A stretch of DNA of 64,000 nt from Halobellus salinus (GCF_014646875.1 NZ_BMOC01000014.1:1-64000), one strand, 5' to 3'; shown: positions 43,695 to 53,145, numbered from the stretch's first letter. Program-made: numbers and translations. Notes: generated from the letters alone by a model not told the origin.

Positions 43695-43820
43695 TGGCTG
43701 TATCTCCTTGTCGGGGGAGACCTTACAGGCTGTATCTCCTTGTCGGGGGAGACCTTACAGGCTGCATCTCCTTGTCGAGGAGACCTTACAGGCTGTATGT
43801 CCTTGTCGAGGAGACCTTAC
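43695..43820. repeat. Four tandem 31-32-bp hairpin repeats
   Basis: Units at 43695-43726, 43727-43758, 43759-43789 and 43790-43820. Each follows the pattern ggctgtatctccttgtcg, then ggggagaccttaca. In each unit tctcc and ggaga can pair around a 5-7-nt loop, so a transcript would form a row of small hairpins. There are no spacers, so this is not a CRISPR array. No protein frame is convincing. Function unknown. Confidence 0.8.
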
Positions 43821-43858
43821 AGCGTCTCTTGAGCGGATTGTTCCGGCGGCGCGGTGCC

Positions 43859-44010
43859 GTGGAATTCAATCGCCTGCAGGCGTGGGAGGATGTCAGGCAC
43901 CACAGCCTCGCTCCCGCTGTTGTCTCGACCGGCCGGTTTTGATGTAGCGGTATGTACTTTACACTATACACGGAGAATGCCCCGGGGCGTGACCCCGGGC
44001 GGTTCACATC
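43859..44010. mobile_element. Possible right-end / omega-RNA-like relics of IS605-type elements
   Basis: gtggaattcaatcgcctg, then caggcgtgggaggatgtca (43859-43894), has the cgcctgcaggcg hairpin and gaggatgtca tail that I associate with the right ends of haloarchaeal TnpB elements. A second stem, ccccgggg-cgtga-ccccgggc, followed by ggttcacatca (43980-44012) is similar in style. No tnpB frame is adjacent. The assignment is by resemblance only. The remaining gene-free sequence from 43463 to 43694 shows nothing else clear. Confidence 0.3.
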
Positions 44011-44033
44011 ATTGTTTGGGGAGCGTGACGCCG

Positions 44034-44942
44034 CTACACCGTGTGGGACCGGACTGTCTCGAAGTCATCGGCAGCGATTCGCTCGCTCACCGCGTCGACG
44101 TCGAGGGTCGGTATCGGTCCGGGATATTTGCGCCGGAAGTACGAAACCAGGTTTCCGACGTCGCGCTCGAGGAACTCGCGGGCGTTCTCGTGGTCGGTGG
44201 GCACCGACTGTGGCCAGTCGAAAACCGTGACCCCGGACTCGCTAACCGCCACGTTGTACTCGCTCATGTCCGCGTGGACGTAGCCGGCGGCGTGCGCTGT
44301 CGCAACTTCCCGGAGGATCAGATCCAGCACTCCGACCGCCTGGTCGTCTGTGAGTTTCGTCCGGTCGAGTTCGACACCGTCGAACTTTCCCATCACGATG
44401 GCGTGGCGGTTCTGGTCGATCGGGCGGGGGACCGAGACCTCCGGGTAGAGTGCTTCCAGCGCGTCGTACTCGCGTTCGGCGGCCTTCCGGGCGGTGTAAA
44501 GCCACGACACGTGCTGGTTGTCCGCGGTGTAGTCCCGCTCTCGGGTCACCTCGCGGAACTCCGTGTACCCCTCCCTGTGGAACTTCAGCGCCAGCGGCGT
44601 GTACGACTGTACTTCGAGCACGTCGCTCTCCTTGCCGACGCCGAGCGGCGCGCCGACCCCTTCGATCGTGTCGCGTTCGGAGAAGGTCCGGAGCGCCAGC
44701 GCGTCGTACCCCTCGGCTGTCAGGGTGTAGCCCTCGTACTGGATGGTCTTGCGGTGGATCAACTCCCTGGTCGCACACCGATCAATCCGGTACTCAACCT
44801 CCTCGCTCGTGAGATTCGAGAGCTCCGGGAGCTTCCCCCGGTTGACCCACTCGGAGAACCGCATGCCCTGTTCGACGCCGGAGAGGAGATAGAAGTCCTC
44901 GGGTTCGAGTTCTGCCATCACACCGGCGACGTTCCGAACCAT
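44034..44942 (-). CDS. rio2: RIO2-family serine/threonine protein kinase
   Basis: 302 residues. An N-terminal winged-helix (EPEDFYLLSGVEQGMRFSEW onward) and a RIO kinase domain with P-loop GVGKESDVLEVQ, catalytic loop YVHADMSEYNVAV (H-x-D-x4-N) and metal-binding VFDWPQSV. RIO2 acts in small-subunit ribosome maturation. ATG 44942 is about 25 nt downstream of a TATA-like cttttag (44964-44970). Confidence 0.93.
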   Translation of the reverse strand: MVRNVAGVMAELEPEDFYLLSGVEQGMRFSEWVNRGKLPELSNLTSEEVEYRIDRCATRELIHRKTIQYEGYTLTAEGYDALALRTFSERDTIEGVGAPLGVGKESDVLEVQSYTPLALKFHREGYTEFREVTRERDYTADNQHVSWLYTARKAAEREYDALEALYPEVSVPRPIDQNRHAIVMGKFDGVELDRTKLTDDQAVGVLDLILREVATAHAAGYVHADMSEYNVAVSESGVTVFDWPQSVPTDHENAREFLERDVGNLVSYFRRKYPGPIPTLDVDAVSERIAADDFETVRSHTV

Positions 44943-45121
44943 ATGTGCGAGTAGACAGCGACGCCTAAAAGCCTCGCGAGTCGGCGCCTCAGGCTGTTGG
45001 CAGTAGTGATCCCGACTGAGCGGGTTGTACTGCTGCCGGCAATAATATAGCACATATCGCGATATCAAACTGCGATTCCGGGGGGCGAAACGGGTTTCCC
45101 TCCCCGGGTGTAGCCTCAGAT

Positions 45122-45949
45122 ATGGTCGATGACACGGCTGGTCCGCTCGGAGAGCGGGAGTGGCGTCTGATCCGCGAGGACGTCCGTGGCGGACCGATGC
45201 AGATGGCGCTCGACGAAGTGGCCGCCGAAACCGCCGCAGCGGGCGGGCCACGGACGGTTCGAGTCTACCGGTGGCGGCCGAGCACTCTCTCTGTGGGCTA
45301 CGGCCAGGACCCCGACACCGTCGACTGGGACACCTGCGCCGAGCGGGGGGTCTCCGTCACCCGCCGCCAGACCGGTGGCGGCGGCATCTACCACGACGTC
45401 GACGGGGACATTTCCTACTCAATCGTGGCCCCGCGGTCGGAGCTCCCGGGCGACCTGCTCGACGCGTACCACCTCCTGTGTGAGCCGGTATTGAACGCCC
45501 TCGATCGACTCGGTGTCGGCGCCGACTACGCCGCGGAGTCGGTGCCTGCGACATGGTCGCCCGCCTGTTACCTCCGGGCGTTACACCCTGCTCACGACAT
45601 CGTTGCCGCGGGGCGGAAGGTGAGCGGCAACGCCCAGTACCGCCGGCGGGAGTCGGTGGTCCAACACGGATCGCTCACCTACTCGGTCCGGCCGGACGCG
45701 CACCTCGACGTCTTCTCGGGCCACGGCGTGACCCACGAGGAGTTCCGCGAGCGCGTGGTCGGAGTCGACGAGTTGGTCGATGCCTCCCGCGAAGAGACCG
45801 TAACGGCGCTTGAGGCGTCGCTCGCGGAGTGGGCCGACGCGTTCGAGGGGTCGTGGACCGACGCCGAACTCGACACCGCCCGCGAGAAGGTCAATCGAAA
45901 GTACGACGCCGACGAGTGGGTGCGGCGGCGCCCCGAGGTTCGATCGTAG
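45122..45949 (+). CDS. Lipoate-protein ligase / octanoyltransferase family protein
   Basis: 275 residues of the LplA/LipM superfamily. It has the lipoyl-binding motif [12 protein letters not shown] (81-92) and the catalytic Lys in [12 protein letters not shown] (Lys166). It would attach lipoate or octanoate to E2 or GcvH proteins. The C-terminal adenylation accessory domain of bacterial LplA is reduced ([20 protein letters not shown]). Whether it is a ligase or a transferase cannot be told from sequence. Confidence 0.85.
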   Translation: MVDDTAGPLGEREWRLIREDVRGGPMQMALDEVAAETAAAGGPRTVRVYRWRPSTLSVGYGQDPDTVDWDTCAERGVSVTRRQTGGGGIYHDVDGDISYSIVAPRSELPGDLLDAYHLLCEPVLNALDRLGVGADYAAESVPATWSPACYLRALHPAHDIVAAGRKVSGNAQYRRRESVVQHGSLTYSVRPDAHLDVFSGHGVTHEEFRERVVGVDELVDASREETVTALEASLAEWADAFEGSWTDAELDTAREKVNRKYDADEWVRRRPEVRS

Positions 45950-46001
45950 GCTACCGGACCGACTCCGAAGTCGCTTTACTCCCCGGGTCACATCCTCGTG
46001 T

Positions 46002-46829
46002 ATGCGAGTTGGTGCACACGAATCGATCGCCGGTGGCGTCGCGAAAGCCGTGGATCGACAAGTCGACGACGGCGGGAACTGCGGCCAGGTCTTCACTCAC
46101 TCCCCGCAGGTCTGGCAGGATCCAAACATCGACGACGACGACGCTGCGGCGTTTCGTGACCGCTCCGCGGAGCACGACGTCGGCCCGTGGGTTATCCACT
46201 CGTCGTACCTCGTGAACCTCTGCACGCCGAAAGACGACCTCCGAGCGAAATCGATCGAGTCGATGCAGCGGGAAGTCGACGCCGCGGCGACCCTCGGCAT
46301 CCCGTACGTGAACGTCCACCTCGGCGCACACACGGGTGCAGGGGAGCAACAGGGCCTCGACAACGCGGTTTCGGCGCTCGACGAACTCGATATCCCGGAA
46401 GGCGTCACGGCCCTCGTGGAGTCCGACGCGGGTTCGGGAACCAAACTCGGCGACGATTTCGCCCACCTGGGGTACGTCATCGAGAAGAGCGCCCACGACC
46501 TCGAAGTGTGTCTCGACACAGCTCACACCTTCGCAGCGGGCTATGACCTCTCGACGCCGGCGGGTGTCGACGAGACGTTCGCGGAGTTGGACAGCGAGGT
46601 CGGGGTCGGGAACCTGGGGTATGTCCACCTCAACGACTCCAAACACACCTGCGGGACAAACAAGGACGAACACGCCCACATCGGGGAAGGCGAGATCGGC
46701 GAGGCGGGGATGCGCGCGTTCATCAACCACCCTGCGGTGGAGGACGTGCCGCTGGTCGTCGAGACGCCGACGGAGGATGGGAAGGGGTTCGCCTGGAACA
46801 TCCAACGGGTCCGCGACCTCCGCGGGTAG
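46002..46829 (+). CDS. nfo: Endonuclease IV
   Basis: 275 residues. AP endonuclease of base excision repair, with metal-binding TIM-barrel motifs: [55 protein letters not shown] and VVETP near the C-terminus. It would process abasic sites left by enzymes such as the uracil-DNA glycosylase at 38654. ATG 46002. Confidence 0.93.
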   Translation: MRVGAHESIAGGVAKAVDRQVDDGGNCGQVFTHSPQVWQDPNIDDDDAAAFRDRSAEHDVGPWVIHSSYLVNLCTPKDDLRAKSIESMQREVDAAATLGIPYVNVHLGAHTGAGEQQGLDNAVSALDELDIPEGVTALVESDAGSGTKLGDDFAHLGYVIEKSAHDLEVCLDTAHTFAAGYDLSTPAGVDETFAELDSEVGVGNLGYVHLNDSKHTCGTNKDEHAHIGEGEIGEAGMRAFINHPAVEDVPLVVETPTEDGKGFAWNIQRVRDLRG

Positions 46830-46905
46830 TCCGAGCGGCCCCACTTGACGGTCGTGACGGGGCGTGATCGACCCGTTTTTTACCCGCCGAACCGGTGTCG
46901 TATCT

Positions 46906-47712
46906 GTGCGGCGTTTCTCACCCGAGTACCTGCGCCGGACCCGTGAGGGGTTGTGGGACCGCTCAACGGCGGCGTTGGAGCCGTTTTCGCTGCCGGACCG
47001 CAATCGGATCCTCGACGCCGGCGCGGGGACCGGGGAGTTCGCGCGCGTGCTCGCTGCCGAGTCCCCGGCCGACGTGGTCTGTCTCGACGCCGACACCGGC
47101 CTCCTCGGTGTCGCACGCGAGGAGACCGGACTCAACGCGGTCGCGGGCGATGCGACGCGACCCCCCATCGCGGACGGCACCTTCGACCTGGTGACGTGCC
47201 AAGCGCTGCTCGTGAACCTCCCCGAGCCGGCGGCGGCGCTCCGGGCGTTCGGCGGTCTCTCGACGGACCTCGTCGGCGCTGTCGAACCCGATAACTCCGA
47301 CGTGAGTGTCGACTCGACGGTTGACAGCGAGGCCAACCTCGAACGACAGGTCCGAGCGGCGTACATCGAGGGTGTCGGGACCGACGTCGCAATGGGGTCC
47401 CGGCTCGAGAGGCTGTTCCGGGAGTCCGGGTTCGGGTCGGTCCGGAGTCGGCGGCACTACCACCGGAAGGTCGTGGAATCGCCGTACGACCGGGCGTCGC
47501 TGTCGGCGGCCGCGCGGAAGGCCAGCGGCGCGGGGCTGGCCGACCACGAAACCGAGCTCCGGCGCGTGCTCTCCGCGGACGAATACGACGCGCTCAGGTC
47601 CGAATGGCGGGAGATGGGGCGAGCGGTCGTCGACGCGATGCGAGCGGGAACCTACCGGCGGGTCGAAGTCGTGCCGTTCGACGTCGTCGTCGGAGGCGTC
47701 ACCGACGAGTGA
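46906..47712 (+). CDS. Class I SAM-dependent methyltransferase
   Basis: 268 residues with the SAM motif ILDAGAGTGEFARVL and the post-I acidic turn VVCLDADTG; a motif-IV-like FDLVTCQALLVNLPEP is present. Substrate unknown. GTG 46906 is preferred to GTG 46864 because a TATA-like tttttta (46875-46881) lies 27 nt upstream of it. It ends 1 nt from the convergent stress-protein gene. Confidence 0.8.
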   Translation: MRRFSPEYLRRTREGLWDRSTAALEPFSLPDRNRILDAGAGTGEFARVLAAESPADVVCLDADTGLLGVAREETGLNAVAGDATRPPIADGTFDLVTCQALLVNLPEPAAALRAFGGLSTDLVGAVEPDNSDVSVDSTVDSEANLERQVRAAYIEGVGTDVAMGSRLERLFRESGFGSVRSRRHYHRKVVESPYDRASLSAAARKASGAGLADHETELRRVLSADEYDALRSEWREMGRAVVDAMRAGTYRRVEVVPFDVVVGGVTDE

Positions 47713-47713
47713 C

Positions 47714-48589
47714 CTACTGGTTCGCCCGGACCGAGACAACGGCGCTACGGGCGCCGTGTCGGACGGTCCGGCTGGTCGACCCCGCGATGAACGCACGGAG
47801 GCGCCCCTTCGTGGGCGCGCCCAGAACAGTCAAGCCGTAATACTCCGACTGCGCAACGATGGCATCGGCCGGCGACTCCGCTTCGAGCACCCAGGTCGTG
47901 GTCCGGTCGGGCCGCTCAATCCGGTTGTAGATTGTGTCGACACACTGGGTGGCCCGCTCCCGCTGCCGGTCGGTGGCGCGGGGCGGAACGACGTGGAGGA
48001 TGTCGATCCACGCGTCGGTGTCCGCGGCGATCCCCCGGACGACGTCAGCGGCGGGGCCCGAGTGGGGGCCACCGGTGACTGCGAGCAGAATCGACCGGGC
48101 GCCGTCGTAGCTCCGCCGGCCGTTGACCGTGACGATGTCACACGACCCCCGGAGTGCCAGGTGCTCGGCCAGGCTCTGCCGGAAAAATCCGGTTTCGGAC
48201 GCGCTCGGCGTCACGAGCGCCTCGATATCGGTGGTTTCGATCGCGGCGAGGATGCCGTTCAAGAGCGCGCGCATCCGGAGGAGTTCCGGCTGTGCCGGCC
48301 GGATCGTCGACTGCACCGCACGATCGATGAGGTTCCGTTCGGCGTCCCGCGAGAGGTTCGGCCCGTGGGCTGTCGGCGTCTCGCTCGTCGGATCCACAAC
48401 GCAGAGGCTGGCGTCCGACGACCGCGAGAGTGAGGCGGCCACCCGGAGTTGATGCGTGACTGCGGGTTCCGACGGCGAGAGGAGGGGGACTAAAACGCAA
48501 TCGTCCGTGAGGCCGTCAGCCACCGCGGAGGCACCCACGGGCGCGGTGCCGGCTTCGATCAGGAGCGACGGCGCGGCTGTGAAACCCAT
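47714..48589 (-). CDS. Tandem UspA-domain (universal stress) protein
   Basis: 291 residues with two Usp-like halves: first about 30-150 (CVLVPLLSPSEPAVTHQLRV), second about 160-290 (SILLAVTGGPHSGPAADVVR onward). The second half ends with a G-x(n)-GST loop (GAPTKGRLRAFIAGSTSRTV) like the ATP-binding motif; the first half lacks it. Probably a cytoplasmic nucleotide-binding stress protein. ATG 48589 chosen; a TATA-like tataaac lies at about 48632-48638. Confidence 0.75.
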   Translation of the reverse strand: MGFTAAPSLLIEAGTAPVGASAVADGLTDDCVLVPLLSPSEPAVTHQLRVAASLSRSSDASLCVVDPTSETPTAHGPNLSRDAERNLIDRAVQSTIRPAQPELLRMRALLNGILAAIETTDIEALVTPSASETGFFRQSLAEHLALRGSCDIVTVNGRRSYDGARSILLAVTGGPHSGPAADVVRGIAADTDAWIDILHVVPPRATDRQRERATQCVDTIYNRIERPDRTTTWVLEAESPADAIVAQSEYYGLTVLGAPTKGRLRAFIAGSTSRTVRHGARSAVVSVRANQ

Positions 48590-48781
48590 CGGGTCACGCA
48601 ATAGCGTGCCGACGCAAAAAGGTACATCATAGTTTATATCGGGTTGTTGGGGATGCTACCGTCTGATATCACGGGTATTACTCATGTGACGGAACCGGTC
48701 CGGGCGAGGCCGGTGGCGGTGTGGGCCGGGAACGGGCGATCGGCGTCCACCGGGACCCCTCGAACGCCCGGACGGAGCGCC

Positions 48782-49426
48782 TCAGACGACGTCCCCGCGG
48801 ACGCTACGCCCCGACTGCGACGTCCGGGCGGCCGCGATCGCGTCAGCCGCCTCCGCGGCGTCGTCGTCGGCGGCCCCGAGCATCGACAGCGACTCCGGAA
48901 GCGTCGGGAACGCGAGTTCGCCGCCCCGGAGCTTCGCCAGCGTTTCTGGTGACCGTTGCTGCTCCGCGTACAGACAGACGCCCCGAGGGTCGATAACGTG
49001 GTCGTACGCCCCGCGATCCAAGGCGATCTCCAGCCGCCGTCGGACGTTCTGCTCAAACGGGGCGTTACACACCTCCAAGTGGGTCGGTTCGTCGTCCGGG
49101 AGGAGCGCGGCGGCGAGACAGTCCGCCGGGGCGGCGTGGCCGCTGGCGTTCGTCCGGACGAGGTCCGGGTTCCCCTCGGCCCACTCGGCGGACACGGCGG
49201 AGCCGACCCCCTCCACCCCGTGTTCGGCCCTGAACGCCTCGCCGGCCTCGGTGTCGCCGCGGAGGAGGAGGTCCTTCGTGACGTAGACATCGAGGCGATC
49301 GACGGGGTCAAGTCCGAGCGCGACATCCCCGTACACCCAGACCTCCCGAACCGGAACCGGAAGCGGTCCTGCCTCGACGGTGTCAAGAACGGCCTCGACC
49401 CGGTCCAACGCGCTCACACGGTCCAT
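48782..49426 (-). CDS. Conserved haloarchaeal protein of unknown function
   Basis: 214 residues. The segment VREVWVYGDVALGLDPVDRL resembles the start of nucleotidyltransferase-like folds but has no clear catalytic GS-x-D motif. A later part (CLYAEQQRSPETLAKLRGGE, then LAFPTLPESLSMLGA) is well conserved among haloarchaeal hypothetical proteins (I recall DUF7095). Function not known. Divergent from ncsA. Confidence 0.6.
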   Translation of the reverse strand: MDRVSALDRVEAVLDTVEAGPLPVPVREVWVYGDVALGLDPVDRLDVYVTKDLLLRGDTEAGEAFRAEHGVEGVGSAVSAEWAEGNPDLVRTNASGHAAPADCLAAALLPDDEPTHLEVCNAPFEQNVRRRLEIALDRGAYDHVIDPRGVCLYAEQQRSPETLAKLRGGELAFPTLPESLSMLGAADDDAAEAADAIAAARTSQSGRSVRGDVV

Positions 49427-49647
49427 ACCCCCTGATCCGACCCCACGGCGTGAAATTCTTTCGCCACCCGACCGCGAGCAGGTGGAGGGTGTATGCTGTT
49501 CCGAGCCCAGACGGCCCCTCTTGGGTGTCGGCCGGCCGGTCACCGCGACGGTGGTCGCTCGGGGCACCACAACCCCCGGGTGTTCCCCCGAATCCTGTGT
49601 TCGTTGAGGCGAAACCGGTATCCTTCCGCGTCGCGAACCGCGGGTCG

Positions 49648-50613
49648 ATGAAGTGCGACAAGTGCGGGCACGACGCCGTGATGCACGCGGGGTACTCCGG
49701 GGCACACTTGTGCGATGAGCACTTCCGGGCGTCGGTGGAGAAACGGGTCCGCCGGCGGATCCGGTCCGATGGTCTGGTGCCGCGTGACGCCACCACCGAA
49801 GACCCCAACCGGTGGGTCATCGGGCTCTCGGGCGGGAAAGACAGTGTCGTGCTCGCACAGATTCTCGACGACACGTTCGACCGGGATCCTCGGATCGACG
49901 TCATCGCGCTGACAATCCACGAAGGGATCGAGGGCTACCGCGACGAGAGCGTCGACGCCTGCGTCGAACTCGCGTCGGATCTGGACATTCACCACGAACT
50001 CGTGTCGTACGAGGAGGAGTTCGGTGTCCGGATGGACGACGTCGTCGACGAGGACCCCGAGGGGATGGCGCCGTGTGCGTACTGCGGCGTCTTCCGTCGT
50101 GACCTGTTGGAAACCTACGCCGAGAAGTTGGACGCCGACCTGCTTTTGACCGGCCACAACCTCGACGACGAGGCCCAGACCGCGCTCATGAACGTTCTCA
50201 ACGGCGACGTGGAACAGATGGCGAAACATTTCGATGCCAGTTTGGGGCCGCTCGGCGAACGGGCCGACCAGGCCGCGTTCGTCCCCCGGGCGAAACCCCT
50301 CCGGGACATCCCCGAAAAAGAGGTGGCGCTGTACGCCCACCTCCGGGACCTCCCGGCGCACATCACCGAGTGTCCCCACGCCTCGGAGGCGTTCCGCGGT
50401 GAGATCCAGGAACTACTCCTGAAACTCGAGGCGGACCACCCCGGCACCAGACACTCGATCGTCTCCGGGTACGAGGAGGTGGCGTCGATGGCGGCCGACC
50501 GGTATCGTGGCGAGTCGACGCCCGACCTCCGGGAGTGTGCGGAGTGTGGGTCGCAGACGACCCGCGAGGTCTGTCGAAAATGTCGGCTGCTGGAGTCGAT
50601 TCGGGCGATGTAG
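49648..50613 (+). CDS. ncsA: tRNA 2-thiolation protein NcsA (TtuA/Ncs6 family)
   Basis: 321 residues. ATP-pyrophosphatase that activates tRNA uridine for thiolation, using SAMP2 as sulfur carrier in haloarchaea. PP-loop GLSGGKDSVVLAQIL, catalytic Cys motif APCAYCGVFRRDLL, and zinc fingers at both ends (CDKCGHD with HLCDEHF; ECAECGSQTTREVCRKCRLL). ATG 49648 follows a TATA-like ggtatcc by about 27 nt. Convergent with ftsZ2, an arrangement also found in Haloferax. Confidence 0.9.
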   Translation: MKCDKCGHDAVMHAGYSGAHLCDEHFRASVEKRVRRRIRSDGLVPRDATTEDPNRWVIGLSGGKDSVVLAQILDDTFDRDPRIDVIALTIHEGIEGYRDESVDACVELASDLDIHHELVSYEEEFGVRMDDVVDEDPEGMAPCAYCGVFRRDLLETYAEKLDADLLLTGHNLDDEAQTALMNVLNGDVEQMAKHFDASLGPLGERADQAAFVPRAKPLRDIPEKEVALYAHLRDLPAHITECPHASEAFRGEIQELLLKLEADHPGTRHSIVSGYEEVASMAADRYRGESTPDLRECAECGSQTTREVCRKCRLLESIRAM

Positions 50614-50718
50614 GACGCGGAGCAGGTCCACACACCGTGTTCGATGGCACGGCTCACCGACGGAACGATCGAAGAAACGGCGCGAGCCCGGGCCGCAAAC
50701 GACTGGAGACACCGGGTC

Positions 50719-50815
50719 CGTCGCGTCCGGTGGGCGGCCGTCGCGTCCGGTGGGCGGCCGTCGCGTCTGGTGGGCGGCCGTCGCGTCCGGTGGGCGGCCG
50801 TCGCGTCCGGTGGGG
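50719..50815. repeat. 20-bp tandem repeat, about 4.8 copies
   Basis: The unit cgtcgcgtccggtgggcggc is repeated head-to-tail from 50719 with one C-to-T change in the third copy and a diverged fifth copy. It occupies most of the 213-nt gap between the convergent 3' ends of ncsA and ftsZ2. No gene is seen here. Probably a slippage-prone minisatellite. Confidence 0.9.
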
Positions 50816-50826
50816 TGGTGCGGCGT

Positions 50827-52029
50827 CTACCGGATGACGTCGAGACCGTTCTGTTTCTCACGCGGCTGTTCGCCGCCGTCGGACTCCCAAGAGCCGCCGG
50901 TGGCGGTCGAGCCAGTCTCGCCGAAATCGACGTTTTCGGTCGCGTCGAACTCCGAGCCGGTGGATTCAATGCTCTGGCGTGACTTGTCTGCCTGCTTCTG
51001 GGTCGAGGGGCCGAGGACCTGCGCGGACTGGACGCCGGTCATGATCGCCATCACCCGGACCTTCCCCTTGTACTCGTCTTGGATTCGAGCGCCCCAGATG
51101 ACGTTCGCGCGCGCCTCTAGGCGCTCGGTGATGCTCTCGGCGATCCCCTGTGCCTCCTTCAGTGTGAGGTCGGGCCCGCCGGTGATGTGGACGAGGCCCC
51201 CGGAGGCCCCGCGGTAGTCCACGTCCAGAAGGGGATGGTTCATGGCGTCGTTGACCACCTCCTCGGTTTTGTTCTTGTCCTGTGTCTCCCCGACGAGCAT
51301 CACCGCGACGCCGCCCTGGTCCATGATCGTGGACATGTCCGCGTAGTCCAGGTTGATCAGGGAGGGCTGGGTGATGGTCTCGGAGATCCCCTTGACCGTC
51401 TCGGCGATGATCTGGTCCATCACCGAGAACGCCTTGCCGATCGGGAGGTTGGGGACGTAGTCGAGCAGCCGGTTATTGTCGAGGACGATGATGGAGTCGG
51501 CCTCGTTCCGGAGCTTCTCCAGCCCCTCTTCTGCCTTCACGGTCCGCGCGCGTTCGACGTTGAACGGGGTCGAGACCATCCCGACCACGATCGCGCCCTG
51601 TTCTTTCGCGATTTTGGAGACGACCGGGGCCGCACCGGTCCCGGTACCGCCGCCCATCCCCGCGGTGACGAAGACGAGGTCCGCCTCGCCGAGCACGTCC
51701 TTGATGGTTCCTTGCGCCATCTCGGTCGCGCGTTCGCCCATCGAGGGGTCGCCGCCGGCACCCAGCCCCTGCGTGAGCGATTTGCCCACCAGGATCTTGG
51801 TGTCGGCTTCGATCATCTTCAGGTGCTGTTTGTCGGTGTTGATCGCGACGGTTTCGGCGCCGTCGACACCGATGTTGTACAGCCGGTTGACCGTGTTGTT
51901 GCCGGCACCGCCCGCGCCGACGATGACGATCCGGGGACTCCCGAAGTCGTCGTCGCCATCCGGGACCTCGGCGTTCGTATCCTGCTCTTCCTCGTCGCGC
52001 TTCATAGCCTCTCTGACGATGTCTTGCAT
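50827..52029 (-). CDS. ftsZ2: Cell division protein FtsZ2
   Basis: 400-residue tubulin-superfamily GTPase. Contains [20 protein letters not shown] (37-56), the GTP signature GGGTGTG (126-132) and a T7 loop [12 protein letters not shown]. FtsZ2 is the haloarchaeal paralogue needed for constriction. The disordered C-terminal tail ends in QNGLDVIR, like membrane/partner-binding tails. Four nt downstream of the cdrS stop, so co-transcribed with it. Confidence 0.93.
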   Translation of the reverse strand: MQDIVREAMKRDEEEQDTNAEVPDGDDDFGSPRIVIVGAGGAGNNTVNRLYNIGVDGAETVAINTDKQHLKMIEADTKILVGKSLTQGLGAGGDPSMGERATEMAQGTIKDVLGEADLVFVTAGMGGGTGTGAAPVVSKIAKEQGAIVVGMVSTPFNVERARTVKAEEGLEKLRNEADSIIVLDNNRLLDYVPNLPIGKAFSVMDQIIAETVKGISETITQPSLINLDYADMSTIMDQGGVAVMLVGETQDKNKTEEVVNDAMNHPLLDVDYRGASGGLVHITGGPDLTLKEAQGIAESITERLEARANVIWGARIQDEYKGKVRVMAIMTGVQSAQVLGPSTQKQADKSRQSIESTGSEFDATENVDFGETGSTATGGSWESDGGEQPREKQNGLDVIR

Positions 52030-52033
52030 CGGA

Positions 52034-52213
52034 TTACACCTTGGCCCAGGTTCGTTTGGTCGGCGACTCGCGCCCCTCGGGCTCCTGTTCGTCGATCATC
52101 TCGCGAACAGCCGAGCGGATCGCTTCCGACCGGTTCGGGTACTGGCCGGTCTCGACCATCTGTTCGACCTCCTCGATCTGCTGTTTCGGGATCCGTAGTG
52201 TCACACGTTCCAT
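52034..52213 (-). CDS. cdrS: Ribbon-helix-helix regulator CdrS
   Basis: 59 residues. RHH fold: [20 protein letters not shown], then [18 protein letters not shown]. The short RHH protein next to ftsZ2 is CdrS, shown in other haloarchaea to control ftsZ2 and cell division. ATG 52213. The 210-nt upstream gap carries a strong TATA box and palindromic operator, consistent with autoregulation. Confidence 0.9.
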   Translation of the reverse strand: MERVTLRIPKQQIEEVEQMVETGQYPNRSEAIRSAVREMIDEQEPEGRESPTKRTWAKV

Positions 52214-52314
52214 TGTTGCATTCCCCCGGTAAGACGGCACGCGGCTCGCGTGCGAGCGCCTCGCACGCCCGATGACCGGACGGAGATCCGCTCCCCGCCC
52301 GATCTGTCGGGTCT

Positions 52315-52384
52315 GTAAGACGACCGTCTTACGCATCTGACAACACAGACTCACGGAATATAAATGTACCGGCGTTTGTAAGAC
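52315..52384 (-). promoter_or_regulatory. cdrS-ftsZ2 promoter with palindromic operator
   Basis: A TATA box (minus-strand tttatatt, about 52356-52363) predicts transcription starting near 52332. At that point lies gtaagacg-ac-cgtcttac (52315-52332), a perfect 8+2+8 palindrome. A further half-site gtaagac sits at 52378-52384, just upstream of the TATA box. Sites flanking a TATA box suit repression by a dimeric RHH protein such as CdrS or CdrL. The leader to ATG 52213 would be about 115-120 nt, unusually long here. Confidence 0.65.
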
Positions 52385-52423
52385 ACGCCGGCCGGTGTGG
52401 CGTATGCGCCCGCCGCAGAGGGG

Positions 52424-53017
52424 CTACGAGCGCTCCAGTACGTTGGCGGCCGAGGTCCGCCGGCCACAGCCCGGACAGAACGCCCAGTCGGACCTGACCT
52501 CATCGCCGCACTCGCAGAACACGCGGTGAGCGGCCTTCTCGCCGCAGTTTGGACAGTAAACGTGAGCGTCCTCGATCGGTTCCCCGCATTTGTCACACGC
52601 GTCCGCGGCACCGCCGGCACCGGTGTCTGACGACGCGGACCCGGTGGTCGTCTTGCGGCCGTCGCCGTCACGCGCGCCGACGGTCGTCCCGCCGTCTTCA
52701 CCGGCCCTGGCGGCGTTTACGCCGTCGAGCGTGACGTTGAGGTTGAGGTCGCGGGGTCGCCCCACGGGAGCGACCCGCTCGCCGGGGAGGGTATCGAGCC
52801 GGTCGGCCACCAGCTCGTCCACGCGCTCCCGTATGACATCATCAACGGAGCCGGTGTCAGCGCCGTCCCCACCCAGGCCCGTCGCGGCCCCCGCATCACG
52901 GCCCGCCCCGTCGAGATACGCGCGCAGTGCCTCGCGCATCGCCTCGCTTTTGGAGGTGTCGAGGCCCTCGAGCCGCTCGACGAGGTCGTCGTCCGCGCGG
53001 AACGTGATCTTACTCAT
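52424..53017 (-). CDS. cdrL: RHH regulator with C-terminal zinc ribbons, CdrL
   Basis: 197 residues. N-terminal RHH (MSKITFRADDDLVERLEGLD, then TSKSEAMREALRAYL), an acidic Gly/Thr/Asp-rich linker (about 45-135) and C-terminal double zinc ribbon (CDKCGEP, CPNCGEK, CECGDE, CPGCGRR). Matches the long partner CdrL of the cdrSL-ftsZ2 locus. Its role is less clear than that of CdrS. Confidence 0.85.
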   Translation of the reverse strand: MSKITFRADDDLVERLEGLDTSKSEAMREALRAYLDGAGRDAGAATGLGGDGADTGSVDDVIRERVDELVADRLDTLPGERVAPVGRPRDLNLNVTLDGVNAARAGEDGGTTVGARDGDGRKTTTGSASSDTGAGGAADACDKCGEPIEDAHVYCPNCGEKAAHRVFCECGDEVRSDWAFCPGCGRRTSAANVLERS

Positions 53018-53145
53018 CGGTTAGGGATACACGACAGACTATTTCAAACTTCCCACGTGTCTGACGCGTGTCTGCCGGGACAACAGGTGAGGGTCTCACC
53101 CCAACAGTCGACAGTATCAAGTCCGCGTTCGTCGATCCACCTGTC

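Noticed and set aside
43695-43820. Possible CRISPR array
   Set aside because: Units are directly adjacent without unique spacers, only four are present, and there are no cas genes.
45014-45075. AT-rich block with atatcgcgatat palindrome and a small cccg-ctcag-tcggg hairpin between rio2 and lplA
   Set aside because: Could be a promoter for a short minus-strand RNA, but there is no terminator-like structure and the rio2 promoter is nearer the gene; too weak to call.
48602-48781. Possible small gene between the Usp gene and the conserved protein gene
   Set aside because: Only short frames with no start context; the region holds the Usp promoter and nothing else clear.
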